Made by a program: the position numbers and the translations under genes. Of a stretch of DNA of 64,000 bases, positions 43,040 through 52,001 are shown in pieces; position 1 is the first letter of the stretch, and each line of letters begins with the position of its first letter. The stretch covers positions 62,001 to 126,000 of the forward strand of contig JAJVIN010000014.1 of the NCBI GenBank assembly GCA_022071945.1, in the 5' to 3' direction. Origin of the DNA: Thermoanaerobaculia bacterium. Its GTDB lineage: Bacteria; Acidobacteriota; Thermoanaerobaculia; UBA5066. The notes beneath the pieces are model-generated. The model was not told the DNA's origin. It did no database searches and saw nothing but the letters and a program-made list of their open reading frames with translations.

Positions 43040-43123
43040 CCGGGAGGAGACTGCTTCTTCGCGTGCGACGAAAATTTTGTCCCCCGAAACTTTCCAGGGT
43101 TCTCACGGGGATTGACTATTTTG

Positions 43124-43152
43124 AAAAGGGGCGCGGATCTGCGCCCCTTTTT
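43124..43152 (+). terminator. Intrinsic terminator after the CAT tRNA gene
   Basis: AAAAGGGGCGC and GCGCCCCTTTT form an 11-bp stem around GGATCT, with T residues continuing. It isolates the tRNA from the zinc-ribbon gene that starts 18 bp later. Confidence 0.92.
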
Positions 43153-43169
43153 CGTTGAGGGGAGGAACA

Positions 43170-43916
43170 TTGGCTGACCCGTTTTCGGCTTCTCTGGACC
43201 GGTTGTTCAAGCTCCAGGAACTGCAGATCGAGATTCTCTCGAAGGCGGACCTGAGATCGCGGACTCCCGAGCACCTCATTCACGTCGAGGCCGCCTATCA
43301 GGACTTCCAGCGCGGGGTCAACGAGCTTCTCGATAAAGTCGCGCGCTCGGAGGCGCGGCGCAAGGCGGTTAACGACGAAATCGCGGCCCTTTCTCAGAGG
43401 CAAAACAAGTATCAGACCCAGGTGGCCGCGGGAATGAAGGGCGGCAGCGCCTTCTACGAGATCGTCGACGAGATCGAGAACATCAAGAAAATGGTTCGCG
43501 AAAAGGAGGACGAGGTCCTCGCGATCGAGGAGACGCTCGCGGCCGACCGGGCCCAGCTCGACGGTCTGCGGGAAAAGCAGCCGGCTGAGACGGCCAACTA
43601 CGAAGAGCAGATGACGGGCTGGCGGCAGGAACAGGCGACGATGGGCGATCAGATCCAGCGCGCCCGCTCCGAGGCCGACGAGATCCGCAAGACCATCGAC
43701 AAGAGGCTGCTCGCCATGTTCGATCGGATCGCCAAGAACCGCAACGGCATCGGAATGGCCAAGGTCGTCAGGGTCAGGACGCAGACGGCGGCCTGTTCGG
43801 CCTGCAACGTCCTCCTGCGTCCGCAGCTCCTTTCCGATCTCAAGCTCGCGCGCGAGACCATCAGCTGCGAGAGCTGCCGGCGGATCCTCTACTGGGACAA
43901 GCGCGAAGATCTGTGA
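43170..43916 (+). CDS. Coiled-coil protein with C4 zinc ribbon
   Basis: A 248-residue protein made of a long two-stranded coiled coil (about 10-185) and a C-terminal zinc ribbon with CSACN and CESCR cysteine pairs. It belongs to the conserved C4-type zinc-ribbon family (CT398/HP0958-like); members link to flagellar or secretion chaperoning, or have unknown roles. A TTG at 43170 is the likely start because GGGGAGG lies 7 bp before it. The stop overlaps the next GTG start. Confidence 0.85.
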   Translation: MADPFSASLDRLFKLQELQIEILSKADLRSRTPEHLIHVEAAYQDFQRGVNELLDKVARSEARRKAVNDEIAALSQRQNKYQTQVAAGMKGGSAFYEIVDEIENIKKMVREKEDEVLAIEETLAADRAQLDGLREKQPAETANYEEQMTGWRQEQATMGDQIQRARSEADEIRKTIDKRLLAMFDRIAKNRNGIGMAKVVRVRTQTAACSACNVLLRPQLLSDLKLARETISCESCRRILYWDKREDL

Positions 43917-44386
43917 CGAGCGGACCCGCGCACCGGCCTCCGGCGGCCGCAAACCATCAGGAACGAGACGCGGCGGCTCGAAAGCCCCCGCGCGGCCAGC
44001 GCCTCGTCCTGAACGTCGATGGAGCCTCCCGGGGCAACCCGGGCCCCGCTGCCTTCGGCGTCGCCTCCGAGGATGGCTCGGTTGCCCTCTCCGTGGCCAT
44101 CGGGAAAGCGACGAACAACGAGGCCGAGTGGCAGGGCTTCCTCGCCGCCCTCAGGCACGCCGTCGAGAAGGCCGCAATCGAGCTCGTCATAAGAGCCGAT
44201 AGCGAGCTCGTCATCAAGCAGTTCAATGGCCAATACAAGGTCAAGGCCGAGCACCTGAAGGCCTACCTCAGTGAGGCACGGGAACTCGCCGCGAAGATCC
44301 CGAAGGTCGTCGCCCAGCACGTCCCCCGGGAGCAAAACCGGAAGGCGGATGCCCTGGCCAACGCCGCCCTCGACGCCTTGAAGTGA
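43913..44386 (+). CDS. RNase HI-like protein
   Basis: A 157-residue protein with a ~30-residue basic N-terminal extension and one RNase H domain of the short RVT_3 type. The catalytic acids are seen in NVDGASRGNPGP, NNEAEWQGF, RADSELVIKQ and RKADALAN. It should cut RNA in RNA-DNA hybrids. The GTG start overlaps the previous stop (GTGA) and the stop overlaps the yggS-like ATG (TGATG), so the three genes are coupled. Confidence 0.88.
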   Translation: MTSGPAHRPPAAANHQERDAAARKPPRGQRLVLNVDGASRGNPGPAAFGVASEDGSVALSVAIGKATNNEAEWQGFLAALRHAVEKAAIELVIRADSELVIKQFNGQYKVKAEHLKAYLSEARELAAKIPKVVAQHVPREQNRKADALANAALDALK

Positions 44387-45045
44387 TGCGCCGCGGCGAC
44401 GAGATCAGGGAACGGCTGTTGGGGATCCAGGCGAGGATCGAGGCGGCCTGCAACAGAGTCCAGAGGTCCGCCGGCTCCGTCGTGCTCGTCGGGGTCACCA
44501 AGACAAAGCCCCTCGAGGACGTCCTGGCCGCGTACGAGGCCGGGCTCCGCCACTTTGGCGAGAACCGGGTCCAGGAGGCCGAGGAGAAGTTCCCGCACCT
44601 GCCCGGCGACGCCACGAGGCATCTGATCGGCCCCCTGCAGTCGAACAAGGTGAACCGGGCTGTCAAGCTCTTCAGGGTCGTGGAGACGGTCGATTCACAA
44701 AAGCTTGGAGAGAAGCTCTCGCGCGCCGCCGAGGCCATCGGGATCTCACTCGCGGTCTATGTCGAGGTGAACACCGGCGGAGAAGAAAGCAAGGCGGGCG
44801 TTTCTCCCGAGGAAACGCCGGCCCTCGTGGCGGCCCTTTCGGGCCTGCCGGGGTTGACGGTTGAAGGGTTGATGACGATCCCGCCTCCCGGGGACACGCG
44901 GCCGTACTTCGTGAGGCTGAGGGCGCTCTCGGAATCCCTTGGTCTCCCTGGCCTCTCGATGGGAATGAGCGACGACTTCGAGATCGCGATCGAGGAAGGG
45001 GCGACGATCGTGAGGGTCGGAACGGCCATCTTCGGTCACCGGTGA
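44386..45045 (+). CDS. PLP-homeostasis protein, YggS/PROSC family
   Basis: A 219-residue alanine-racemase-like barrel that binds PLP and buffers vitamin B6 and amino-acid pools. The PLP lysine is in LVGVTKTKP; FGENRVQEAEEKF, HLIGPLQSNKVN, EVNTGGEESKAG and GMSDDFEIAIEEGAT are family motifs. The ATG at 44386 shares its A with the preceding stop. YggS genes often sit near divIVA-like genes, as here. Confidence 0.95.
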   Translation: MRRGDEIRERLLGIQARIEAACNRVQRSAGSVVLVGVTKTKPLEDVLAAYEAGLRHFGENRVQEAEEKFPHLPGDATRHLIGPLQSNKVNRAVKLFRVVETVDSQKLGEKLSRAAEAIGISLAVYVEVNTGGEESKAGVSPEETPALVAALSGLPGLTVEGLMTIPPPGDTRPYFVRLRALSESLGLPGLSMGMSDDFEIAIEEGATIVRVGTAIFGHR

Positions 45046-45075
45046 GGAGCGGCGGCCAGTGCTAGGCTCTTCCTG

Positions 45076-45765
45076 ATGCGTGGCGCGTACGCCCAGGTTC
45101 AGTGGGTGGGGCCTCCGGGATGGCGCCGGGTCCCGCTCGTCACCAAGATCCTCCTGGTGCTCTCGGGCTCCGCCTATCTCGCCGGAGTCCTCTTCCCGGT
45201 CTTTGCGGGGGCTCTCGCCGCCGACACGGCCAGGATCCTCGGCGGCCTCGAACTCTGGAGGCTTCTGACCTGGCCTTTCGCCATCGTGGGCGTCTGGAAC
45301 ATCCTCTTCGGGCTCCTCTTGATCTGGAGTTTCGGAAGCGAGCTCGAGCCCGAGTGGGGCTCCAGGAAATTCGGCCTCTTCTCCGTTCTCGTGCCCCTCA
45401 TCGCCGGGATCCTCGGAACGGCCGTCACGCTCGTCCCGAAGGTCGGACCGGCCCTCGCCTTCGGCCTGTCCGGCTTTCTCGTCGCCCTGATCATGGCCTG
45501 GATGCTCAGGGGACCGAGCCTCCCCGTTCACTTCTTCGGCGTCCTGCCGATGAACCGGAAGATCTTCGCGCTCCTGACCCTCGTGATCGTCATCCTCAGC
45601 GAGCTCGAGGCCGCGCGCTCCTTCCCCCGCCTCATCTTCGCTCTCGGGGGGATTCCGGTGGCGTACCTGTTTTCCAGGCCTCCCGGCTGGCTCCGCGGGA
45701 ACCCTTTCAGGCGCAACCGCTTTCGCGTCATCCAGGGGGACCGCGACCGGTATCACTACCACTGA
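45076..45765 (+). CDS. Rhomboid-like membrane protein lacking the catalytic His
   Basis: A 229-residue protein with about six membrane helices and rhomboid-like landmarks: ELWRLLTWPFAIVGVWNILFG, then LLIWSFGSELEPEWGS. The serine motif GxSG is kept in AFGLSGFLVAL, but the dyad His region (HxGG) reads FALGG, so the usual proteolytic dyad is incomplete. It may be an iRhom/derlin-like binding protein, or a rhomboid with an unusual base. It sits between yggS and a DivIVA-domain gene, suggesting envelope or division context. Confidence 0.7.
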   Translation: MRGAYAQVQWVGPPGWRRVPLVTKILLVLSGSAYLAGVLFPVFAGALAADTARILGGLELWRLLTWPFAIVGVWNILFGLLLIWSFGSELEPEWGSRKFGLFSVLVPLIAGILGTAVTLVPKVGPALAFGLSGFLVALIMAWMLRGPSLPVHFFGVLPMNRKIFALLTLVIVILSELEAARSFPRLIFALGGIPVAYLFSRPPGWLRGNPFRRNRFRVIQGDRDRYHYH

Positions 45766-45788
45766 CGGACGCTTGCTAAGATGATGTC

Positions 45789-46301
45789 ATGCGTTCCGGA
45801 CTGTCTCCTCTCGACCTCCGCAAGCGGACGTTCAGCAAGCGTCTGAACGGTTTCGACCAGACAGAGGTCACCCAGTTCCTCGAGAGCCTCGCCGAGGACC
45901 TCGAGGACCTCTATCGCAAGATCGACGAGCAGGAGCGGGAAATCTCCCGCATGAGAGACGAGATCGCGCGTCACCGGGAGAACGAGGCGACCCTCAGGGA
46001 GACGCTCGTTTCGGCACAGAGGTCCGCGGATTCGCTCCGCGATCACGCCGACCGCGAGGCGAGGGCCATCATCACCGAGGCCGAGAGGCAGTCGGAGCGC
46101 TTGATGCAGCAGGCCATGGAACGGGCGGCGGACATCGACCGGAAGATCCGTGAGCTCAGAATCGAGAGACGTAACTTCCAGATCAAACTCCAGGGGATGA
46201 TCGATCTCTTCCAGCAGGTCTTGAACTTCGACCGCGAGGACGACGAGCTCGAGGCGTCCTTGACGACCATGCGGGCGAAGAAATCCGATTCAGCCTCGTG
46301 A
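45789..46301 (+). CDS. DivIVA-domain coiled-coil protein
   Basis: A 170-residue protein. The first 60 residues match the DivIVA lipid-binding N-terminus (SPLDLRKRTFSKRLNGFDQTEV, then FLESLAEDLEDLY), followed by a continuous coiled coil. DivIVA/GpsB proteins recognise curved membranes and recruit division or wall-growth proteins. Outside Gram-positives such genes also occur in several diderm phyla. It begins 23 bp after the rhomboid-like gene. Confidence 0.9.
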   Translation: MRSGLSPLDLRKRTFSKRLNGFDQTEVTQFLESLAEDLEDLYRKIDEQEREISRMRDEIARHRENEATLRETLVSAQRSADSLRDHADREARAIITEAERQSERLMQQAMERAADIDRKIRELRIERRNFQIKLQGMIDLFQQVLNFDREDDELEASLTTMRAKKSDSAS

Positions 46302-46322
46302 CTTTTGGCGGGAGGCCAGGAA

Positions 46323-47615
46323 ATGGAAAAGCGCCACGACGTCCTCTCCATCAGAAATCTCTCGTCGCTGGCGACCCCGGAGGGCTTTGAGCCGCGATCC
46401 GGAGTGGCGCAGGGGCGCATCCGGCGGGTGTCGGGCGCGGCCATCCGGATCGAGGCGGGACACATCACGTTCGCCGGAACCGAGGAAGAGTTCGTCCGGC
46501 AGTTCGGCGAGGCTCCCCACCCTGGTGAGACCGTCGTGTCCGGCCTCGGCAAAACGGCTCTCCCGGGCTTCGTCGACGCCCACACTCACATCCCCTGGTC
46601 CGGGTTTCGGGAAGGCGAGTTCAACGACCGCCTGAAAGGCCAGACCTACGCCGAGATCGCCGCGTCGGGGGGCGGAATCGTCTCGACCGTCGCGGCCACC
46701 CGCGCAGCCACGCTCGCTCACCTGACCGCCAGCGTGAAATCCCGGCTCGACCTCATGCTCCTTCACGGCACGACGTGCTGCGAGGCCAAGACCGGCTACG
46801 GCCTCCAGAAGGAAGCCGAACTCAAGCAGCTGCGCGCGCTCGTTCACGGCTCCGAGGGACACCCCGTCACGGTCGAGATGACGGCTCTGCCGGGACATGA
46901 GGTTCCCCTGGAATGCCGCGGCGACGCCCAGCAGAAGGCCGCGTACATCGACGAGTGCTGCAACGAGATCCTGCCGGCCCTCGCCGCCGAGGGCGCCCGA
47001 TTCGTGGATGTCTTCTGCGAAACCGGCGTTTTCGACCTGGCGGAGTCTCGCCGGATCCTCTCGGCCGGGAAGTCCTGCGGCCTCGTCCCCCGTCTGCACG
47101 CGGACGAGTTAACCCCCCTCGGGGGCGCCGAACTGGCCGCCGAGATCGGCGCCATCTCGGCGGATCACCTCCTCTTCATCACACGGGCCGGAATCGAGGC
47201 GATGGCGAGGTCCGGCGTCATCGCCACCCTCCTGCCGGGAACCTCGGTCTTTCTCCGGATGAACCGCTACGCGCCCGCGCGCGACCTGATCGCCGCGGGC
47301 ATTCCCGTCGCGGTCGCAACCGACTGCAACCCCGGGTCCTCCTACACCGAGTCCCTCCCCGCCGTCGCCTTCTTCGCCACGATCGGGATGGGGCTCACGG
47401 TCGAGGAGACCCTCACCGCCATCACCCTCAACGCGGCCGCCTCGCTCGGGATGGCCGACGAGAGAGGCTCGATCGAACCGCACAAGGCGGGCGACGTCGT
47501 CTTGATCGACGCCCCGTCCCTCGAGCACCTCGTCTACCACTACGGCGTCAATCCCGTCTCCGACGTCGTCGTGAACGGACGCCTCGTCGTCTCCTCAGGC
47601 CGGCGCCTCCTGTAG
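46323..47615 (+). CDS. hutI: Imidazolonepropionase (HutI)
   Basis: A 430-residue amidohydrolase of histidine degradation that opens imidazolonepropionate to formiminoglutamate. Metal ligands are in DAHTHIPWSG, PRLHADEL and ATDCNPGS; CEAKTGYGL and AISADHLLFI are HutI landmarks. I choose the ATG at 46323, preceded by GGGAGG. The cyclodeaminase gene follows 12 bp later, so the products act in sequence via formiminotransfer to folate. Confidence 0.95.
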   Translation: MEKRHDVLSIRNLSSLATPEGFEPRSGVAQGRIRRVSGAAIRIEAGHITFAGTEEEFVRQFGEAPHPGETVVSGLGKTALPGFVDAHTHIPWSGFREGEFNDRLKGQTYAEIAASGGGIVSTVAATRAATLAHLTASVKSRLDLMLLHGTTCCEAKTGYGLQKEAELKQLRALVHGSEGHPVTVEMTALPGHEVPLECRGDAQQKAAYIDECCNEILPALAAEGARFVDVFCETGVFDLAESRRILSAGKSCGLVPRLHADELTPLGGAELAAEIGAISADHLLFITRAGIEAMARSGVIATLLPGTSVFLRMNRYAPARDLIAAGIPVAVATDCNPGSSYTESLPAVAFFATIGMGLTVEETLTAITLNAAASLGMADERGSIEPHKAGDVVLIDAPSLEHLVYHYGVNPVSDVVVNGRLVVSSGRRLL

Positions 47616-47627
47616 AAAGAAGACCCC

Positions 47628-48266
47628 ATGCCGGAACTCGTGAATCTCTCCGTGAAGGACTTTTCCGCATCCCTGGCCTCCCAGGAACCCGCTCCCGGCG
47701 GGGGCTCCGCCTCGGCCGCCGCCGGGGCCTGCGGCGCGGCTCTCCTCGAGATGGTCCTCAGGCTGACCGAGGGCAAGGAGAAGTACGCCGCCGTCTGGCC
47801 AGAGCTCGAGCCGTTCCGCCCCAGGCTCGAGGAGTCGCGTTCCCGCCTCCTCGAGCTCGTCGACGAGGACACCCGCGCCTACGACGCCATCGTCGCGGCG
47901 AGAAAGCTCCCGAAGGCGACCCCGGAAGAGAAGGAAGCCCGCCAGAAGGCCATCGACGGCGCCACCGTCGTCGCCACGAGCGTCCCCATGCAGACCGCGT
48001 TCTTCGCTCACCAGGCGCTCGCCGCGGCGCCCGCCATCCTCGAAAAAGGGAATCCGAACACCGCCTCCGACGCCTTCGTCGCCGGACTCCTGCTCTCAGC
48101 GGCCGTGGAGGGCGCCCTGGCGAACGTGCGCATCAACGTGCCCGGAATCAAGGACCCCGACCTCGCCCGCGGCTTTCGCGAGGACGCCTCGGACCTGCAG
48201 AAGAAGACCACGGCCCTTCTGGAGACGGTCCGCGAGCTCGCCCGCAAGAAGGAGCTCCTGACGTAA
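47628..48266 (+). CDS. fchA: Formiminotetrahydrofolate cyclodeaminase (FchA-like)
   Basis: A 212-residue helical protein of the cyclodeaminase/cyclohydrolase family. The folate site is marked by APGGGSASAAAGACGAALLEMV and NPNTASDAFVAGLLLSAAVEGALANVRIN. It converts 5-formimino-THF to methenyl-THF plus ammonia, feeding the one-carbon pool. Its place 12 bp after hutI indicates histidine use as a carbon and nitrogen source. Confidence 0.92.
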   Translation: MPELVNLSVKDFSASLASQEPAPGGGSASAAAGACGAALLEMVLRLTEGKEKYAAVWPELEPFRPRLEESRSRLLELVDEDTRAYDAIVAARKLPKATPEEKEARQKAIDGATVVATSVPMQTAFFAHQALAAAPAILEKGNPNTASDAFVAGLLLSAAVEGALANVRINVPGIKDPDLARGFREDASDLQKKTTALLETVRELARKKELLT

Positions 48267-48458
48267 CCGCCCCTGACTGATGACGCGAGCCTTGACCCCC
48301 AGGAATCGATGCATCGCGCCGGCGTACCCGCGTTCCATCTCCATCTGCTGTTTCAGGATGTCGCCCAGGAGCCGCGCGACGCTGGTGTCGAGCTCGGCAG
48401 TCTTCATCCTGGCCCAGCGCAGGGTTTCCTCGTCAGCGGTTACGGTCATGTTGGGCAT
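48267..48458 (-). pseudogene. VapB-like antitoxin remnant without toxin
   Basis: A minus-strand frame starting at 48458 begins MPNMTVTADEETLRWARM, then ELDTSVARLLGDILKQQ, the typical N-terminus of a VapB-type ribbon-helix-helix antitoxin, and continues YAGAMHRFLGVKAR. From 48266 on the frame (open to 48096) is only antisense to the cyclodeaminase gene. No PIN toxin follows. It looks like a truncated toxin-antitoxin leftover; a short functional antitoxin cannot be excluded. Confidence 0.5.
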
Positions 48459-48567
48459 GCCGACCCCGAAAGCCATGTTCCACGAAAATTGTGCGGCACG
48501 GGAATCGTGGCCATGGGAATTCTGTCGCGTTTGACGAATCCCATGTCGAGAGCCGGTCCCTGACAGA

Positions 48568-50832
48568 TCATCCCGGACGGCCTTTCTCTCGCGCGAAGAG
48601 GAGGAGGCCGGACAGCAGGAAGGCCGCCGCCGACCCAAGCCAGCTCCAGAGGACGGCGGGAGCCTCGTAAACGAGCGACACGGAGTGCCGCCCGGGAGGA
48701 ACCTCGAGCGCCATGAGACTGATGTCGGCGCGAAGGATCGGTACCGCAACGCCCCCGGCTTCGGCTCGCCATCCGCGATCCCAGGTCTGATTGACCGCCA
48801 GGACACCGGAGGCGCTCCCTTCCACGTTCACGGCCATCTCGAGGAGTCCGGGACGCGACTTCAAGATCGTCGCCGTTCCCCGGCCGGGCGGACGGGCGAG
48901 CCGGGGCGGGGCCTCGCCCATCAGGCACACCGTCCCGGCGGCGGCGCCGCCGAGAGTCCTCGTGAGCTCGCTCCAGGTCCTTGCATCCGGGGTGAGCTCG
49001 ACCCGCTCCGCGAGAAACGCGAGAGGCCGGCTCACGCTCGGCTTGACGATTCCGGCGACCACCTGTCCGTCGCTCCCCGTCCGGGGCGCGATCACCGCTC
49101 CGATCCCCCGGCGGGCCAGAACAGGCGCGAGGAGACGCGGCGACCCACTCGCGATCTTCCAGACCGCAATCGAAGCCTCCGTGCTCCATCGGAGCTGGGT
49201 GAGGTCGAAGTCCTCCTCGAGTGCGAGTGGGATGCCCCACTGCGCCGGAACCGGCGTGGCCGCGATCTCCATGGGCGGCAGTGCTGGCTTGCGAGAAATC
49301 GCCGACAGGTGGTAGAGGGGCTTTTCCCGGAGCTCCTCGATCGCCGGGGCGAGGAAGGCGGGGGCCCTCCACACCTCCGATTCGGGCCGGGTCCCGACGA
49401 GCCGGTTCCCGTGGATCGCGAGCTCCAGGACCGTCAGGCCGAGGATCAGAGGACGGCGATCGAATCGCCTCTGCACGAGCACCGCGGTCAAAAGCAATCC
49501 GGTCACGGCGGATTCGAGGAGACCCTCTCGCAGGAAAGACGCCGGGCCAGTCAGCGCCAGCGGTCCCAGAGCCATCACGATCCCGCCGAGCGCTGCGAGA
49601 CCCGCGAGTGTGAAAGAGATCCCCAGGGCGGCCCTCCAGGCCCGGCCGCGCACCCTCGCGAGATCGAGGCCGTGGGCGGCCAGAACGACGAGCGGGAAGA
49701 CGGAAAGAGCGACGAATTTCTCCGGATACCGGATTCCGGAGACGACGGGCAACGCCCGCAAGAGTGGCCAGAGCGGCAGGGCGGGGCCCATCGCCAGAAT
49801 CCAACCGGCCGCGCTCGCGGCGAGCCAGGGCCACACTCGAAAACACCTGTTCCCTCGCCCGGTCCACAAAAGCGCCCCGACGAGGACGGGAACGGCGAGG
49901 CCCGCGTAGATTCCGAAGATCAGCGGGAATCCCTCGCTCCCGTAAACGCGGGATCCCCAGAAGGCCGGCGAGTCCGGAGCCTCGACGTGGCCGAGGATGT
50001 AGGGAAAGACGATCTCGGAGATGCGGCCGGGAGGGAATGCGGCGACGGAGGCCTGAGAGTCCGGCAAGCCCGAGGCTCTGAGGGTATCCCGCGCGTGGAG
50101 AAGACCCGGGAAGAGCGACGCGCCCCCGCAGAGGACCCCGAGAGCGAGGCCGGCCAGGGGGAAGAGGGCTCCCCGCGTCCCTTGCTCTCGCTTCGTCTCG
50201 GAGAGGAGCGCCGCCAGGACGAGGAGCGTCGAGAGAGCGAGCGAGGCGGCCTCGCCTCCGAGACACTGCATGCCGAACGAGAGGGCGAGGCCCGCGATGT
50301 TTCGCGCTCCCCTTCGCCTAGAGGCGCGGATCGCGAACGCCAGCGTGAACGGCAAGGGAGAGAGGGTGAAGAGGATCGGGATGAGGTTCGTCGTGGAGAG
50401 AAGGAGCCCGCCGAACCCCCACGCGGCGCCTCCGAACAGCGAGGCCACGTGGCTCCGGCCCAGGGTTCGCAGGAAGACGTACATGCCGGCAGCCGTGAGG
50501 ACGGGCGGAAGCAGGATCTGCAGCCGGAAGGCCCACTCGAAGGGGAGGAGAGCGAACAGAAGCGTCAGGGGATGAAGAACGGCGTGATGGGGGTTGGCCG
50601 AAAACGGCTGTCCTTCCGCGAAGTAGGGATTCCACAAGGGCGGAAAGGAGGGAGCCTCGGCGAGGAGGCGGACGAGGACCGCGCGAGCCGGACGCCAGAA
50701 GACGGAGAGATCGCGGTCGGTGAAGGTCTCGCCGAAAAACAGGGCGCGCCAAAAGACAGCGACGGTGGCGGCGAAAAACAGCGAGGCTGCTCCCAGGACC
50801 GCTCGACTCCGGGCGCGGGCCCGGGGGGTCAC
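48568..50832 (-). CDS. YfhO-family polytopic membrane protein
   Basis: A 754-residue protein with about 12-14 membrane helices and a C-terminal periplasmic beta domain. The first loop carries ETFTDRDLSVFWRPAR and the loop after helix 2 PLWNPYFAEGQPFSANP, typical of YfhO/GT-C-like glycosyltransferases that decorate teichoic acids or other envelope glycans (acidic motif plus aromatic-rich loop). The terminal domain (about 600-730) ends with the VNQTWDRGWRAEAGG and PPGRHSVSLVYEAP motifs. It starts with a GTG that overlaps the stop of the PHP gene (GTGA). Confidence 0.85.
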   Translation of the reverse strand: MTPRARARSRAVLGAASLFFAATVAVFWRALFFGETFTDRDLSVFWRPARAVLVRLLAEAPSFPPLWNPYFAEGQPFSANPHHAVLHPLTLLFALLPFEWAFRLQILLPPVLTAAGMYVFLRTLGRSHVASLFGGAAWGFGGLLLSTTNLIPILFTLSPLPFTLAFAIRASRRRGARNIAGLALSFGMQCLGGEAASLALSTLLVLAALLSETKREQGTRGALFPLAGLALGVLCGGASLFPGLLHARDTLRASGLPDSQASVAAFPPGRISEIVFPYILGHVEAPDSPAFWGSRVYGSEGFPLIFGIYAGLAVPVLVGALLWTGRGNRCFRVWPWLAASAAGWILAMGPALPLWPLLRALPVVSGIRYPEKFVALSVFPLVVLAAHGLDLARVRGRAWRAALGISFTLAGLAALGGIVMALGPLALTGPASFLREGLLESAVTGLLLTAVLVQRRFDRRPLILGLTVLELAIHGNRLVGTRPESEVWRAPAFLAPAIEELREKPLYHLSAISRKPALPPMEIAATPVPAQWGIPLALEEDFDLTQLRWSTEASIAVWKIASGSPRLLAPVLARRGIGAVIAPRTGSDGQVVAGIVKPSVSRPLAFLAERVELTPDARTWSELTRTLGGAAAGTVCLMGEAPPRLARPPGRGTATILKSRPGLLEMAVNVEGSASGVLAVNQTWDRGWRAEAGGVAVPILRADISLMALEVPPGRHSVSLVYEAPAVLWSWLGSAAAFLLSGLLLFAREKGRPG

Positions 50833-51947
50833 ACGCAACCGCTCCTTCTTTCCTCGAGCCACTCGGAGAACCGCTCGAACGACCACGTGTTGACGACCTG
50901 TCCGGCCGGGATCCGGGCGAGGCGGGCCACCGCGAGGGAGTATCTGACGAACTCGAGGTGACGGTGGGCGTGAGCGTCGCTCGCCACCGAGAAGAGACAC
51001 CCGGCGTCCGCCGCCAGCCTTGCGAGGGCGGGGGGCAGGTCGAGCCGTTCGGGGCAGCCGTTCAATTCGATCGCCACGCCACGCTCGGCCGCCGTCTCGA
51101 AGATCCGGGGCCAATCGGCGCGGATTCCCTGCCGGAGGTCGTAGAGCCGGCCTCTGGGGTGGCCCAGGATGGCGACACCGGGTGTCTCGATGGCCCTGAC
51201 GAGCCGGGCCGTCTGGTCCCTCGGGCTGCGCAATTCCGTGTGGATGGAGGCGACGACGGCCGAGAGCTCGGGCACCCGCGCCGGCGTGATGTCGATCGTG
51301 CCGTCCTCTGCGATGTTGGCCTCTGCGCCCAGGAACATCCGGAAGGTGCCCCCGGCCCGGTCGTTGAGGATGTCGAGCTGACTTTTCTGCGCGCGGAAGT
51401 CCTCGGCGAAGAGTCCGCCGGCAACGGCGCAGTCGCGGGCGTGGTCCGTCAGGAACGCGTAGGTGTCCCCTCGTTCAGAGAGCGCGCGAAAGAGGGCCGG
51501 AAGGGCCATCTTTCCATCCGAGCGATCGGTGTGCAGGTGCAAGTCTCCCCGGAAGTCCTTCATCGAGAGACCCGCGTCCTCCCCGGCCGCGGCGAGGATC
51601 CGGTCGACGTCTGCGCGGGAGAGAAAGTCTCTCTTCAGTTCTTTCCGCGGGTCTTCCCGGTCGAGAAGGGCGGTCAAGCGGTCCGTGATCCCCTCGTCCG
51701 AGTGACACGCGAGGAATCCCTCGATGAGGTCCGCGGCCCTCAGGGAGACACCCGGAAGGGCCGCGAGCCTGACGCGCCTGCCGAAGAGCTCGTCGGGGAG
51801 CTGCCGCAGGGTCCAGGCTGCCGAGCGGTATTCCGACGCCGGCCTGCTGCCCGGCGTCTCGGCGGCCGACAGGGCGAGGAGGGCCGAGGCGATCGCGCCG
51901 TTGGTGACCGGCGGGGCCGGGCGGGAAGCTGGAGGATGAGAGGACAT
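50829..51947 (-). CDS. HhH-PHP protein, PolX-like without the polymerase domain
   Basis: A 372-residue protein. Residues about 14-100 resemble the N-terminal HhH (8-kDa) domain of family X DNA polymerases (EYRSAAWTLRQLPDELFG, then LAALPGVSLRAADLIEGFL). The nucleotidyltransferase palm is absent; the protein passes straight to a complete PHP domain (about 135-365). The metal-binding motifs are DLHLHTDRSDG, LTDHA, LGAEANI, ASIHTE, LGHPRGR and SDAHAH. In bacterial PolX this domain is a 3'-5' exonuclease or phosphatase. It is divergent from polA across 54 bp. Confidence 0.85.
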   Translation of the reverse strand: MSSHPPASRPAPPVTNGAIASALLALSAAETPGSRPASEYRSAAWTLRQLPDELFGRRVRLAALPGVSLRAADLIEGFLACHSDEGITDRLTALLDREDPRKELKRDFLSRADVDRILAAAGEDAGLSMKDFRGDLHLHTDRSDGKMALPALFRALSERGDTYAFLTDHARDCAVAGGLFAEDFRAQKSQLDILNDRAGGTFRMFLGAEANIAEDGTIDITPARVPELSAVVASIHTELRSPRDQTARLVRAIETPGVAILGHPRGRLYDLRQGIRADWPRIFETAAERGVAIELNGCPERLDLPPALARLAADAGCLFSVASDAHAHRHLEFVRYSLAVARLARIPAGQVVNTWSFERFSEWLEERRSGCV

Positions 51948-52001
51948 CGAATGGGCCCGTGGGAATTCTACGAACGCGTCCGTGCCGATAGACTCCGGGA
52001 G

